From Kribbella pratensis (GTDB taxonomy: Bacteria > Actinomycetota > Actinomycetes > Propionibacteriales > Kribbellaceae), in contig NZ_SODU01000002.1 in NCBI RefSeq assembly GCF_004366075.1, positions 1 through 64,000 on the forward strand: a stretch of 64,000 nucleotides of DNA, in the 5' to 3' direction. The position numbers were made by a program, and so were the translations under genes. This document shows positions 8,049 to 16,700 of this stretch, one piece after another. The number at the start of each line of letters is the position of its first letter. The first letter of the stretch is position 1. The notes below the pieces were generated by a model. The model saw only the letters and a program-made list of their open reading frames with translations, was not told the DNA's origin and searched no databases.

Positions 8049-11000
8049 TCACCGGATCGCGGCCGCCCGAATCACTTCCTGGCTGACCTTGTTCCCGGCG
8101 TCGTCGGTGGCCGTCGCGCGCAGCGAGAGGTACGACGCACCCTTCGGCAGCCGTACATTCGCCGACCAGTCGGCACCGGTCCGCGAGAGCGGAGTCGCGC
8201 GCCAACTGGCGCCGTCGTCGTACGAGACCTCCAGCGTCGCGCCGTTGACCTTGCCCGCACCCTCGACGCCGGCGAACTGGAACGCGGACAGCCCGATGCG
8301 CTGCCGGCTGCCACCCGCGAACGCGCCGTTCAGGTCCGTCGCCAGGTGGTAGTCGAGCTGGATCAGCGGCAGGTAGACCCAGTCGCTCGACTCGGTCGTC
8401 TGGGCCCGGAAGTCCCACGCACTCGTCGTCTTCGTCCCGAGGCTCCACACCTCCGGACGAGCGGTGTCCATCTCGAACCGGTAGTTCGCCCAACCGGACG
8501 TCGCCGGTACGCCGGTCTGCACCGCCTGGAACGAACTCTTCCGAACCAGCCTCCCGTTCTGGAACAGCCGCGTCTCCACGGTCGACTCGTCGTCCATCGA
8601 ACCGGTGACACCCTGGTCGCCACTGCTCGCCGTCGGCACGTTCACCGCGAAGAAGTCACCGCTGCGGCGCGGGTTCCAGTACCCCGAGCCGACCCGCGGC
8701 CGGGCGGCCGGAGCGAACCACGAGTTCGTCTGCAGAGTCCGCGGCTGGTAGGCGTGCTGCTCGCCCCGCTGCTCCCAGCCCCGCGGGCGGTTCGTCTGCT
8801 CGTACCAGTCCGTCCCCTCCTGCGTGGACACGTAGTCGATCCGCTGAGTCCCGAGGTGGATCGGCTCGGTCACCTGCAGACATGGCGGCCAGAACCCGAT
8901 CCGGCAGTCGGCGCGGCTCTCGAACGCGAGCTCGCCGGTCGGCCCGACGAACCGGTTGACGACCGTGGCCAGCTCCCCGGCCCGCGGTGCGTACCGCAGG
9001 TCCGCGGGAAGCGCACCGGTGTAGGCCTTCACCAGGTCATACAGGTACGGCGGCGCCTCGGTACCCGTCACCCGCAGCCGAACGTTGCCTCCGGCACCGA
9101 TCCGCGCAACCAGCGGACCACCCTCGGCGGCCGTCAGCGAGTACACGGGCAGATCGGTTCCTCCGGCGAGGTCGTAGTACTTGCCCGCACCGTTGTTCAC
9201 CACGACGAGCAGCCGAGCTCCGGCATCGCGAGCAGCCGTCGCCCGCGCACTCGGCGGCACCGCATCGCTCGCCGTCACGAACACGGCCTTCCCTCGAACA
9301 TCCTTGCCCACGTAGTTCGCCGCCGCACCAGCACCGACGTACGCCGCAGTCAGCGTCGCCTTGCCGTCCCAGCGCTTCGAACCGCGCTGCAGCAACGGGT
9401 GCAACTGCTTGTCGTCGACGGTCATCGACACGAGCGGCGACGTACGGCGCCAGCGGGACGAGAAGTCGTACACGCCACCAGCCACCGCGCCGGTCGGAGC
9501 GGCGTACACCTTGGTGACGAGCGGCGTCGGCACGTACTGGGTGAGGAAGGTCGCGTAGTCGCCGCCGATCCCCGAGTCGTGGTACCAGCCGGACCGGCGA
9601 TAGACGTCATCGCCGGGCAGCGGCGTGCTGAGGGTGATCGGGTTCGCCTGGCGCGCGTCGAGCTCGAGGCCGGCGTTCTTCTCGATCACAAGGTGCGGGT
9701 TGCCGACCAGCGCGACACCGTCGCCTCCGTCGACCGGCAGCCAGGAGTACGCCGCGTACACGCCAGGCGTCAGGCGCTGGCCGGAGACGGTCCCGGTGGC
9801 GGGATCGATCTCGAACGTGTTCACGAACTGGTCGCCGTACTTGTACAGCGTCAGGAACCCACCCGCCGGCTTGCCGTCACGACCGGTCGCGTGCACGTCG
9901 AGGTCGTACCGCTCCCCTTCCATCACAAGGCCGACCGCTGTCTGCGCGATCTGCTTGCCGTCCTGCTTGGCGATGATCGTGCCCGAGTAGGTCAGTCCCG
10001 GCGTGGCCAGGTTCGGCGTCGCGGTGACGGTGACCGAGGCGGTCCCGTTCGCGGGCACGGTGACTTGGCCCGATCCGAGCGTGAACAGTCCGGCGGGCGC
10101 GGGCGTCGTACCGTCGCTGGTCACGTCGGCCGACAGGTCGAGCGTGGCCGGGGTATCGCCGAGGTTCGTGTAGGTGATGGTGCGTGCGACCGGCGCGTCG
10201 TCACCGTGCGGCCAGGCGTGGAACCCGAAGTCGCGGGTCGCGGTCGCGACCACCTTCCCGAACGCAGCCGCCGGTACGTCGAGCCGACCACCGCCGACCT
10301 GGTACGCCGTCTCGCCGGCAAGTGGCTTCGCCGTACTGACCAATGCGGCCTTGACCTGCTCGCCCGTCCAGTCGGGATGCTTCTGGACGAGCAGCGCCGC
10401 GGCACCGGCCACGTGCGGCGTCGCCATCGACGTACCGCTGAGCGACTTGTAATACCCCGTGCCCGAGGACTTCGCCGCGCGGGCCGCCAGCACGTCGACG
10501 CCCGGCGCCACGATCTCCGGCTTCACCGTGGCGTCGCCGAGGCGCGGACCCATGTCCTGGAAGTAGGCCCGCTCGTCGTTCTTGTCCACCGCGCCGACGG
10601 TGAGCGCGGACGCTGCCGCACCCGGCGAGCCGATCCCGCTGACCCGGCCGTAGTTGCCTGCGGCAATGACGAACAGCGCGCCGGTCTCGGCACTCAGTTC
10701 GTCGACCGCGAGCGCCATCGGGTCGGTGCCGTCGCTGGCCTCGGTGCTGCCGAGGCTCATGCTGACCACCTTGGCGCGGTGCGCGGCCCACTCCATCCCT
10801 TCGATGATCCAGGACTCGGCACCCGAGCCGCTGTCGTTGAGCACCTTGCCGATCGCGAGCTGCGCGGCCGGCGCGACACCCTTCTCGACGCCGTTCGACG
10901 CCGCGCCGGTACCGGCGACCGTGGAAGCGACGTGCGTGCCGTGACCGTTGACGTCGTCGGTGGTCTCACCCGGGACGAAGCTCTTGGTCTCGGCGATCCG

Positions 11001-11750
11001 CCCGGCTAGATCGGGGTGGGTCTGGTCGATGCCGGTGTCCAGGACGGCAACCGTCGTACCGGTGCCGTCGAGGCCCTGGGCCCAGGCGTCCGGCGCGCCG
11101 ACCTGGGCGACGCTCTCGGCCAGGCTGGCTTCGACCTTCCCGTCGAGGAACACCTTCTGGATCCCAGCGCCGAACTGGCCCGGCGTCGCGGACCTAGCAG
11201 TGCTAGCGGACCTAGCGGTGCTAGCGGTGATTCCGGACCAGAACTGCGCGGCCTCCGCCTTGCGCGCGGACAGGCCGAGGCCGCCGATGCTCTCCAGCGT
11301 GGCGCCACGGTCGGCGTGCTGCGGGGTCGCGACGGCGGCACGCAGGCCCGGGCGGTACTGCACGATGAGCGGGATCGACTTCACCGAGGCGTCGTCGTAC
11401 CCCTGGTCGACGAGCGACGTGACGTTGAAGAGTTCGGGGTCGAGACGGCCCGCAGCGAGGTACGGCAGCGCGACGTCCGGTACGACGTGCAGGTCGTCGC
11501 CGACCTGCTGGATCTGGACCCCTCCGGCGTTGCCGGCGGCCTGATCGACGGCGGCCGTCGGCGGCCCGCCCGCGGTTTCGGTCAGGGTGACCACGTCGCC
11601 AGTGAGAAGCGTGACGCGGTGGGTCGACTGGGTAGATGGTACGGCATCAGGTACGGCGGCACCGTCGGCCTGCGATGGAGTCGTCGTCACCGCGGCGAGG
11701 GCCACGAGTACGGCGAGCCCACCGGCGACGGCGCGGGCGGATCGGGACAT
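8049..11750 (-). CDS. Secreted S8 family (subtilisin-like) serine protease, 1233 residues
   Basis: The signal peptide is MSRSARAVAGGLAVLVALAA. A propeptide-like region runs to about residue 215. The peptidase domain contains catalytic Asp238 (VAVLDTGIDQTHPDLAG), His270 (NGHGTHVAS), oxyanion Asn365 (IAAGNYG) and Ser441 (SGTSMATPHVAGAAAL). About 780 further residues are beta-rich modules, with a PA-like stretch around 660-790 (KAVFVTASDAVPPS, ARLLVVVNNG). The ATG at 11750 has AGGAAGGG upstream. It is a large secreted protease for nutrient scavenging or processing. It faces a LuxR/TrmB-like regulator across a palindrome. A duplicated 18-base unit lies in the propeptide. Confidence 0.95.
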   Translation of the reverse strand: MSRSARAVAGGLAVLVALAAVTTTPSQADGAAVPDAVPSTQSTHRVTLLTGDVVTLTETAGGPPTAAVDQAAGNAGGVQIQQVGDDLHVVPDVALPYLAAGRLDPELFNVTSLVDQGYDDASVKSIPLIVQYRPGLRAAVATPQHADRGATLESIGGLGLSARKAEAAQFWSGITASTARSASTARSATPGQFGAGIQKVFLDGKVEASLAESVAQVGAPDAWAQGLDGTGTTVAVLDTGIDQTHPDLAGRIAETKSFVPGETTDDVNGHGTHVASTVAGTGAASNGVEKGVAPAAQLAIGKVLNDSGSGAESWIIEGMEWAAHRAKVVSMSLGSTEASDGTDPMALAVDELSAETGALFVIAAGNYGRVSGIGSPGAAASALTVGAVDKNDERAYFQDMGPRLGDATVKPEIVAPGVDVLAARAAKSSGTGYYKSLSGTSMATPHVAGAAALLVQKHPDWTGEQVKAALVSTAKPLAGETAYQVGGGRLDVPAAAFGKVVATATRDFGFHAWPHGDDAPVARTITYTNLGDTPATLDLSADVTSDGTTPAPAGLFTLGSGQVTVPANGTASVTVTATPNLATPGLTYSGTIIAKQDGKQIAQTAVGLVMEGERYDLDVHATGRDGKPAGGFLTLYKYGDQFVNTFEIDPATGTVSGQRLTPGVYAAYSWLPVDGGDGVALVGNPHLVIEKNAGLELDARQANPITLSTPLPGDDVYRRSGWYHDSGIGGDYATFLTQYVPTPLVTKVYAAPTGAVAGGVYDFSSRWRRTSPLVSMTVDDKQLHPLLQRGSKRWDGKATLTAAYVGAGAAANYVGKDVRGKAVFVTASDAVPPSARATAARDAGARLLVVVNNGAGKYYDLAGGTDLPVYSLTAAEGGPLVARIGAGGNVRLRVTGTEAPPYLYDLVKAYTGALPADLRYAPRAGELATVVNRFVGPTGELAFESRADCRIGFWPPCLQVTEPIHLGTQRIDYVSTQEGTDWYEQTNRPRGWEQRGEQHAYQPRTLQTNSWFAPAARPRVGSGYWNPRRSGDFFAVNVPTASSGDQGVTGSMDDESTVETRLFQNGRLVRKSSFQAVQTGVPATSGWANYRFEMDTARPEVWSLGTKTTSAWDFRAQTTESSDWVYLPLIQLDYHLATDLNGAFAGGSRQRIGLSAFQFAGVEGAGKVNGATLEVSYDDGASWRATPLSRTGADWSANVRLPKGASYLSLRATATDDAGNKVSQEVIRAAAIR
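11190..11225 (-). repeat. Two-copy 18-base tandem repeat within subtilase propeptide
   Basis: Two 18-base units (11190-11207 and 11208-11225) differ at one base, each carrying two CTAGC words. They encode two STARSA-like hexapeptide units (residues about 177-188) in the region between propeptide and peptidase domain. This is probably a replication-slippage duplication in a flexible linker. Confidence 0.8.
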
Positions 11751-11784
11751 GGGCGGACCCTTCCTGGGGGACCTGGCGGAACAG

Positions 11785-11802
11785 ATGGCATGAACATGCC
11801 AT
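11785..11802. promoter_or_regulatory. Palindromic operator between subtilase and regulator genes
   Basis: ATGGCATGAACATGCCAT has perfect 8-base arms around a 2-base centre, in the 141-base gap between the divergent starts at 11750 and 11892. A further GGCATGACA half-site lies near 11833. The location suggests the adjacent regulator binds here to control the protease and itself. Confidence 0.75.
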
Positions 11803-11891
11803 GTGGCCGTAGACTGCTCAATGGCGGGATTGCGGCATGACAGGTGTCCGCCACGCTGTACGTCACCGACGGGCCCTCGAAGGAGCGCACG

Positions 11892-12875
11892 ATGCTCGAC
11901 GTGCTGGGATTGGATGCGATCGAGGAAGGCGCCTACCGGCGGCTGATCGCCCTGCCGTCGGAGTCGCTCGAGACCTTGGCTGCCGCGATGGAGGCGGAGG
12001 TCGCGGACGTCGCCGCTGCCCTCGACGGGCTCGAGGAGAAGGGCCTGGTGGCGCGGTCGACCGCGACGCCGGGTCATTTCGTCGCGTCTCCGCCGACGCT
12101 CGCGCTCGGCTCGCTGATCGTGCAACGCCAGGAGGAGATCCGGCGGGCGCAGCTCGAGCTCGGGCGGCTCGCGGAGCAGTACCGGGGCGTCATGGCCGAT
12201 CGCTCCGACACCGACGTGATCGAGGTGGTCCGCGGCGCGCAGGCCGTGGCGCAGCGGTTCGGTCAGATGCAACGTGGGGCGTCGGAGGAAGTGCTGGCGC
12301 TGGTGAAGGCCTCGGTCGCGCTCGTGCCCGCGGACGAGAACGTGGACGAGGACGCCGCGCTGGCTCGGGGTGTCGCCTATCGGGTGGTCGTCGAGCGGGC
12401 GGCGTTCGCCAAGCCCGGATTCGTCGACCTGGTGGCCGAGTCACTCAAGGCCGGCGAGCAGATCCGGGTCACCGGCGATCTTCCGCTCCGGCTGATCATC
12501 GCCGACCGCTCGCTGGCCTTGTTGCCCTTGGCCCCTACTGCGGCGAATGCCGCCGGTGGCGCACTGCTCGTGCATCCGTCCGGGCTGCTGGACGCGCTCC
12601 TGCACCTGTTCGACCTGGTCTGGGCGACCGCCAACGAGGTGCTGCCCACCGCCGAAGGCACCACCGAGCTCGCCGCCGAACGCCTCGACGACATCGACGC
12701 CCGCATCCTCACCCTGCTGCTCGCCGGCCTCACCGACCACGCCATCGGCGGCCAGCTCGGGATGTCGCTCCGCACCGTCCAGCGCCGGGTCAGCCAGCTC
12801 ATGGACCGGGCGCAGGTCGTCACCCGCTTCCAACTGGGCCACGAAGCCTCCCGCCGCGGCTGGCTGGGCGTCTAG
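11892..12875 (+). CDS. TrmB/LuxR-type helix-turn-helix regulator of the divergent subtilase
   Basis: The product is 327 residues. The N-terminus (about 1-55) is a TrmB-like winged helix (MLDVLGLDAIEEGAYRRL, LETLAAAMEAEVADVAAALD, LEEKGLVARS). The middle is an effector-like domain. The C-terminus (about 265-325) is a LuxR-like helix-turn-helix (LTLLLAGLTDHAIGGQLGMS, then LRTVQRRVSQLMDRA). The combination of an N-terminal TrmB-like and a C-terminal LuxR domain is common beside actinobacterial subtilases. The ATG at 11892 is set by AAGGAG 6 bases upstream; the GTG at 11844 is less likely. The effector is unknown. Confidence 0.87.
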   Translation: MLDVLGLDAIEEGAYRRLIALPSESLETLAAAMEAEVADVAAALDGLEEKGLVARSTATPGHFVASPPTLALGSLIVQRQEEIRRAQLELGRLAEQYRGVMADRSDTDVIEVVRGAQAVAQRFGQMQRGASEEVLALVKASVALVPADENVDEDAALARGVAYRVVVERAAFAKPGFVDLVAESLKAGEQIRVTGDLPLRLIIADRSLALLPLAPTAANAAGGALLVHPSGLLDALLHLFDLVWATANEVLPTAEGTTELAAERLDDIDARILTLLLAGLTDHAIGGQLGMSLRTVQRRVSQLMDRAQVVTRFQLGHEASRRGWLGV

Positions 12876-12906
12876 GGTCCTGTCTGGTAGTCCAGCCAGG
12901 ACCCTA
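12873..12906. terminator. Hairpin terminator containing the regulator stop codon
   Basis: TAGGGTCCTG (12873-12882) pairs with CAGGACCCTA (12897-12906), with an inner CTGG/CCAG pairing. The left arm begins with the TAG stop of the regulator. A similar sequence ends the aldo/keto reductase gene at 63409. Confidence 0.8.
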
Positions 12907-12961
12907 ATCATCGCGTAGTTGTACTCATCCGCCGTACGCCGCGGCCCGATTGACTGGTGGT

Positions 12962-13612
12962 ATGACGACAATGGTTGCGAGATCGGCGCCCGGAGTGCGG
13001 GTGCAGTGGACGCGGTACGCCGCCCTGCTCGCGAAGGTGCTGCTGCTCGGGTTGTTGCTTTCGGCACTGATCTGGCCGGACCTCAGCGGCATCAAGGGGA
13101 AGGCGTCGACCGCTCGCCTGATCGTGTACCCGCTCGGCGGGATGATCCTGCCGCTGTGGTGGTGGGCCTACGGACGAACGCGGAGCAAACTGCACCGCAC
13201 GTTCCCGTGGGCGGCGGATCTGCTGATGACGCTGCCCTGGTTGATCGACCTGGTCGGCAACCGGCTCAACCTGTTCGACACCGTCAACTGGTGGGACGAC
13301 GCCATGCACTTCGTCCTGTGGGGCTTCCTCACCGGCGGCGTACTGCTGGCGTTCGCACCCCGCGACCTCACCCGCGCCCTGACCACCTTCGTCGCTCTCG
13401 GCTTCGGCACCACCGCCGCGGTGGTGTGGGAGGTCGGCGAGTACGTCACCTTCGTCCGCAACTCACCCGAACTCCAAACCGCCTACACCGACACCCTCGG
13501 CGACCTGACGCTGGGCACTCTCGGCGCGCTGCTCGCCGGCCTCCTCGTCCACCAAGTGACCAAGGCTGATGCACTGCCACTGGCAGGTAATGTCACCGAT
13601 AGCCCGCTATAA
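12962..13612 (+). CDS. DUF2238-family integral membrane protein
   Basis: The product is 216 residues with about six hydrophobic helices (LLAKVLLLGLLLSALIW, LIVYPLGGMILPLWWWAYG, ALTTFVALGFGTTAAVVWEV and others). Conserved polar motifs of the DUF2238/YjdF-like family are visible: NWWDDAMHFVLWGFLTGG, VWEVGEYVTF and YTDTLGDLTLGTLGALL. No function is established for the family. The start is ATG 12962 with a weak GGTGG nearby; ATG 12971 is an alternative. It appears monocistronic. Confidence 0.85.
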   Translation: MTTMVARSAPGVRVQWTRYAALLAKVLLLGLLLSALIWPDLSGIKGKASTARLIVYPLGGMILPLWWWAYGRTRSKLHRTFPWAADLLMTLPWLIDLVGNRLNLFDTVNWWDDAMHFVLWGFLTGGVLLAFAPRDLTRALTTFVALGFGTTAAVVWEVGEYVTFVRNSPELQTAYTDTLGDLTLGTLGALLAGLLVHQVTKADALPLAGNVTDSPL

Positions 13613-13762
13613 CCCGCCAGTGCGCAAACACCTCGCGATCGATGCCCTCAGCAACCATCGGCCGGCGTTGGGGAGTTCTGCTGGTCGTTCCAGGTGGGTA
13701 GGAGTCCCCGAACCGGGCGTCACCTGCGCTCGCGGGCGTGGACCAGGCGCACGTGGTGGTCA

Positions 13763-16700
13763 TTAGGCGTCGACCGGGCGGCGCAAGGCGTCCATCAGGT
13801 GGGTGATGACGGTGTCGGGTGACCGGATCCAGTCGGTGGTCAGGACGTGGTGGACTCGCCAGCCTGTGGTGCTCAAGGCCGTGGGATGGGTGGTCAAGCG
13901 TTCCAGGAGGGTGTCGGCCGCGACTCGTTCGGGCGTGTCCACGAGGACCGCGAGGCGATACCCCGTATCCCCGGGGACCTTCAACGCGAGGTCACATCGG
14001 AACACGGACTCGCCGACCGCGAGATCGACTTCCACGCCGCGAGCCTCCAAAGCGGCGGCGAGTTGTTCGACGACCGGAGTAGGACGCGTGCCGGCCGCGC
14101 GCGTGGTCCTCAGGTTGTACGACGTGAGCGCGGACTTCGCGGCAACCTGATCTCCTCGGGACACGGCAGCGGCGTACCCGAGGAATCGGCGCAGCGTGTT
14201 CGCGCCGTCGTTGTAGGTGTTGGTGATCGCGTCGGGCTCGATGCTGCTGACGATGACCATGTGTTCGCGCGCCCGGCTGAAGATCACGTTCAGCCGCTTC
14301 TCGCCGCCCGACGTGTTGATCGGGCCGAAGTTCATCAGCATCCGGCCGTCGGGGCCGGCGGCGTAGCAGACGCTCATCAGGATGATGTCGCGCTCGTCAC
14401 CCTGCACGTTCTCCAGGTTCTTCACGAACAACCCGGCGTCCTGCTCGCCGTGCGTGCGCACCTGCTCCGCCTCGTACAGCGCGGCGAACGACGGGTCGCG
14501 CTCGGCGAGTTCGTCCAGCGCCCGCTCGATCTCGCCCTGCTGCGCCTCGGAGAACGCGACGATGCCGAGACTCTTACCGGTCCCCCGCACCAGCAACTCT
14601 TGCACCAGCGAAGCAATCCAGCGCGCCTCGGCCGGATTGGTACGCCGGACGTACACCCCGTCGACGAGCCGAACCGCCGTGATGCTCCCAGCCAGCACGC
14701 TGTCGCACACCTCGGACACCGGTGAGTCGGCCCGCAGCGTCCACGGCGGCGCGGTATTCGGCGGCAACCGATCGGGAACCGTGGCCAGCTTGCCCTGGTA
14801 GAACGCCGCGTTGCTGAACGAGATCAACGCCTCCGAGCGACTCCGGTAATGCCAGGTCAGCATTGTCGACGCGAGCCGCAACGCACTGATCGAGAGGAAG
14901 CTGTCCTCGGTCAACGCGATCCCGACCTGTTCGGCGGCCTCCTCGTCCGCCTGGAGATCATCGGTTTCGCTCCGCACCCGGAAGTACGTCGTCGGTGGCA
15001 GCTGCATCTGATCGCCGACGACGATCACCTGCGGCGCACGGTGCAGCGCCGGGATCGCCTCCTCCACAGGGATCTGACTCGCCTCGTCGTACACCACGAC
15101 GTCGAACGAAGTGGTCAACGGCAACGTGTCGGACACCGAGGACGGGCTCATCAACCACACCGGCCGCAGGACGGACACCACCGCGCCGGGGGCACCGGAC
15201 GCCACGTCGCGGATCGACCGGTACCGCATCACCTTGCCGAACTCGTGTTCCAGCTCGCGCCGCCCGGTCGCGAACGTCTTCTTGCGTTCGCGGTCCTCCG
15301 GCGACATGCCGGTCACGCTGCGCTCGGAGTGGTCGACCTCGGCGAGGAACCGGCGCCGGACCTGGGCGACGACGACCTCCGCGTTGAGCGCGGTGAGGTC
15401 GTCGTACACCATGCTCAGCTCGCCGACGATCGCGTCGACGCGGTCCGAGGACAGCTGCAGCGGGGCAGCCGAGCGGGCGCGATCCCATTCCGCGGCACAT
15501 ACGGCGTACTCGAGCTGGTCGGGCGTCGCATGCAGCCGGCGGAGAGCGGTGAGCGCGGCAGGCGTCAGCTCCCGAAGCTTGGGGCCGACAGCACGTACGA
15601 CGGGCCCCTCGGACGCCAGCCGATCGGCGAGGTCGCGGAGACCGTCGACTGTCAACGTGTCCCAGTGATCGACCAACAGGTCGCTGGTGACTTCCGAGGC
15701 GTCGTCGAGGGCATCCGCCAAGCGCGCGAGCTCGGCCGGGGCGCCGTCGTCGAGGACGAACCGCCAGTCGGGGATGCTCTTGCGCGCGGCGGCGAGTTGG
15801 TCGATCAGCTCGCGCGGGTCGTCGGCCGCCCAGTCGTGGCGGGTCTGCTCGGTGTGTTCCGCGACGGCGGCCGAGGCGGACTGGGCGGCGACCAGGTCGG
15901 TGAGGATCTCGGTGACGGACGGCTGCACGGAGCGCACCGTACTGTCGAAGCGGCTGCGGACAAGGGTCTTCACGCGGCGCCAGTCGCCGCTGAGGAACGA
16001 GAAGGCACCACCCTCCTTGCTCTGGGCAACCTTCAAAGCCGATCGCGCGTCGGCCGGTGCGAGCGGCTCCTGCCAGCCCGCGGCCTCCTTCCACGCGGCC
16101 CGCTCGGCGGCGACGAGGTTCTTGCGCTCCGCGCCGGCTGCCGACAGCTCGCGAGCCGTCGCCGACCTCGGAACGATCGCCTCCACCTGGTCCAGCGCAG
16201 CCAACGGCTCGACCAACCGTCCCAATCGAGCCAGTGCCCGAACGTCCCGCACGGTCGCCTGCTCGACCGCGGCCTCCGGCCTCGCGGACTCGCCCAGCGG
16301 CACGTCCACCAGAGCGGCTGCGACCGCATCCCACTTCGCACGGAGCTCCCTGGCCGCCTGGCTCACGTCGGAGTCCCACCGCGCAAGGAAGGCGAGCGGG
16401 CTCCGCGCCAACACCCCACCGGTCGAAGGGTCGGCCGCCGCCAGCGCCTGCGCAACCTCCCGCACAGCTCCCTCGGCCGCGAACCACTCATCCACAGCAG
16501 GCAGCTCGGATCCCTCAGGCGGGTTCCACGCGTGATCGTGCAGCGAGGCGAGGCGGTTGACGAGGTCTCGGAGGCGTGGACTGCCGGTCGCCAACTGTTT
16601 CTCGAAGGCATCCACAGTGGCCAGCAGACGATCGACGCGCGCGACCAGCTCAGCACGCCGCTCAGTCAACGCGTCCAGGTCGTCCTCTCCGGACAGCCAG

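Noticed and set aside
8346..11009. Long plus-strand open frame opposite the subtilase
   Set aside because: Low-complexity Arg/Val/His composition; the opposite strand carries complete catalytic motifs.
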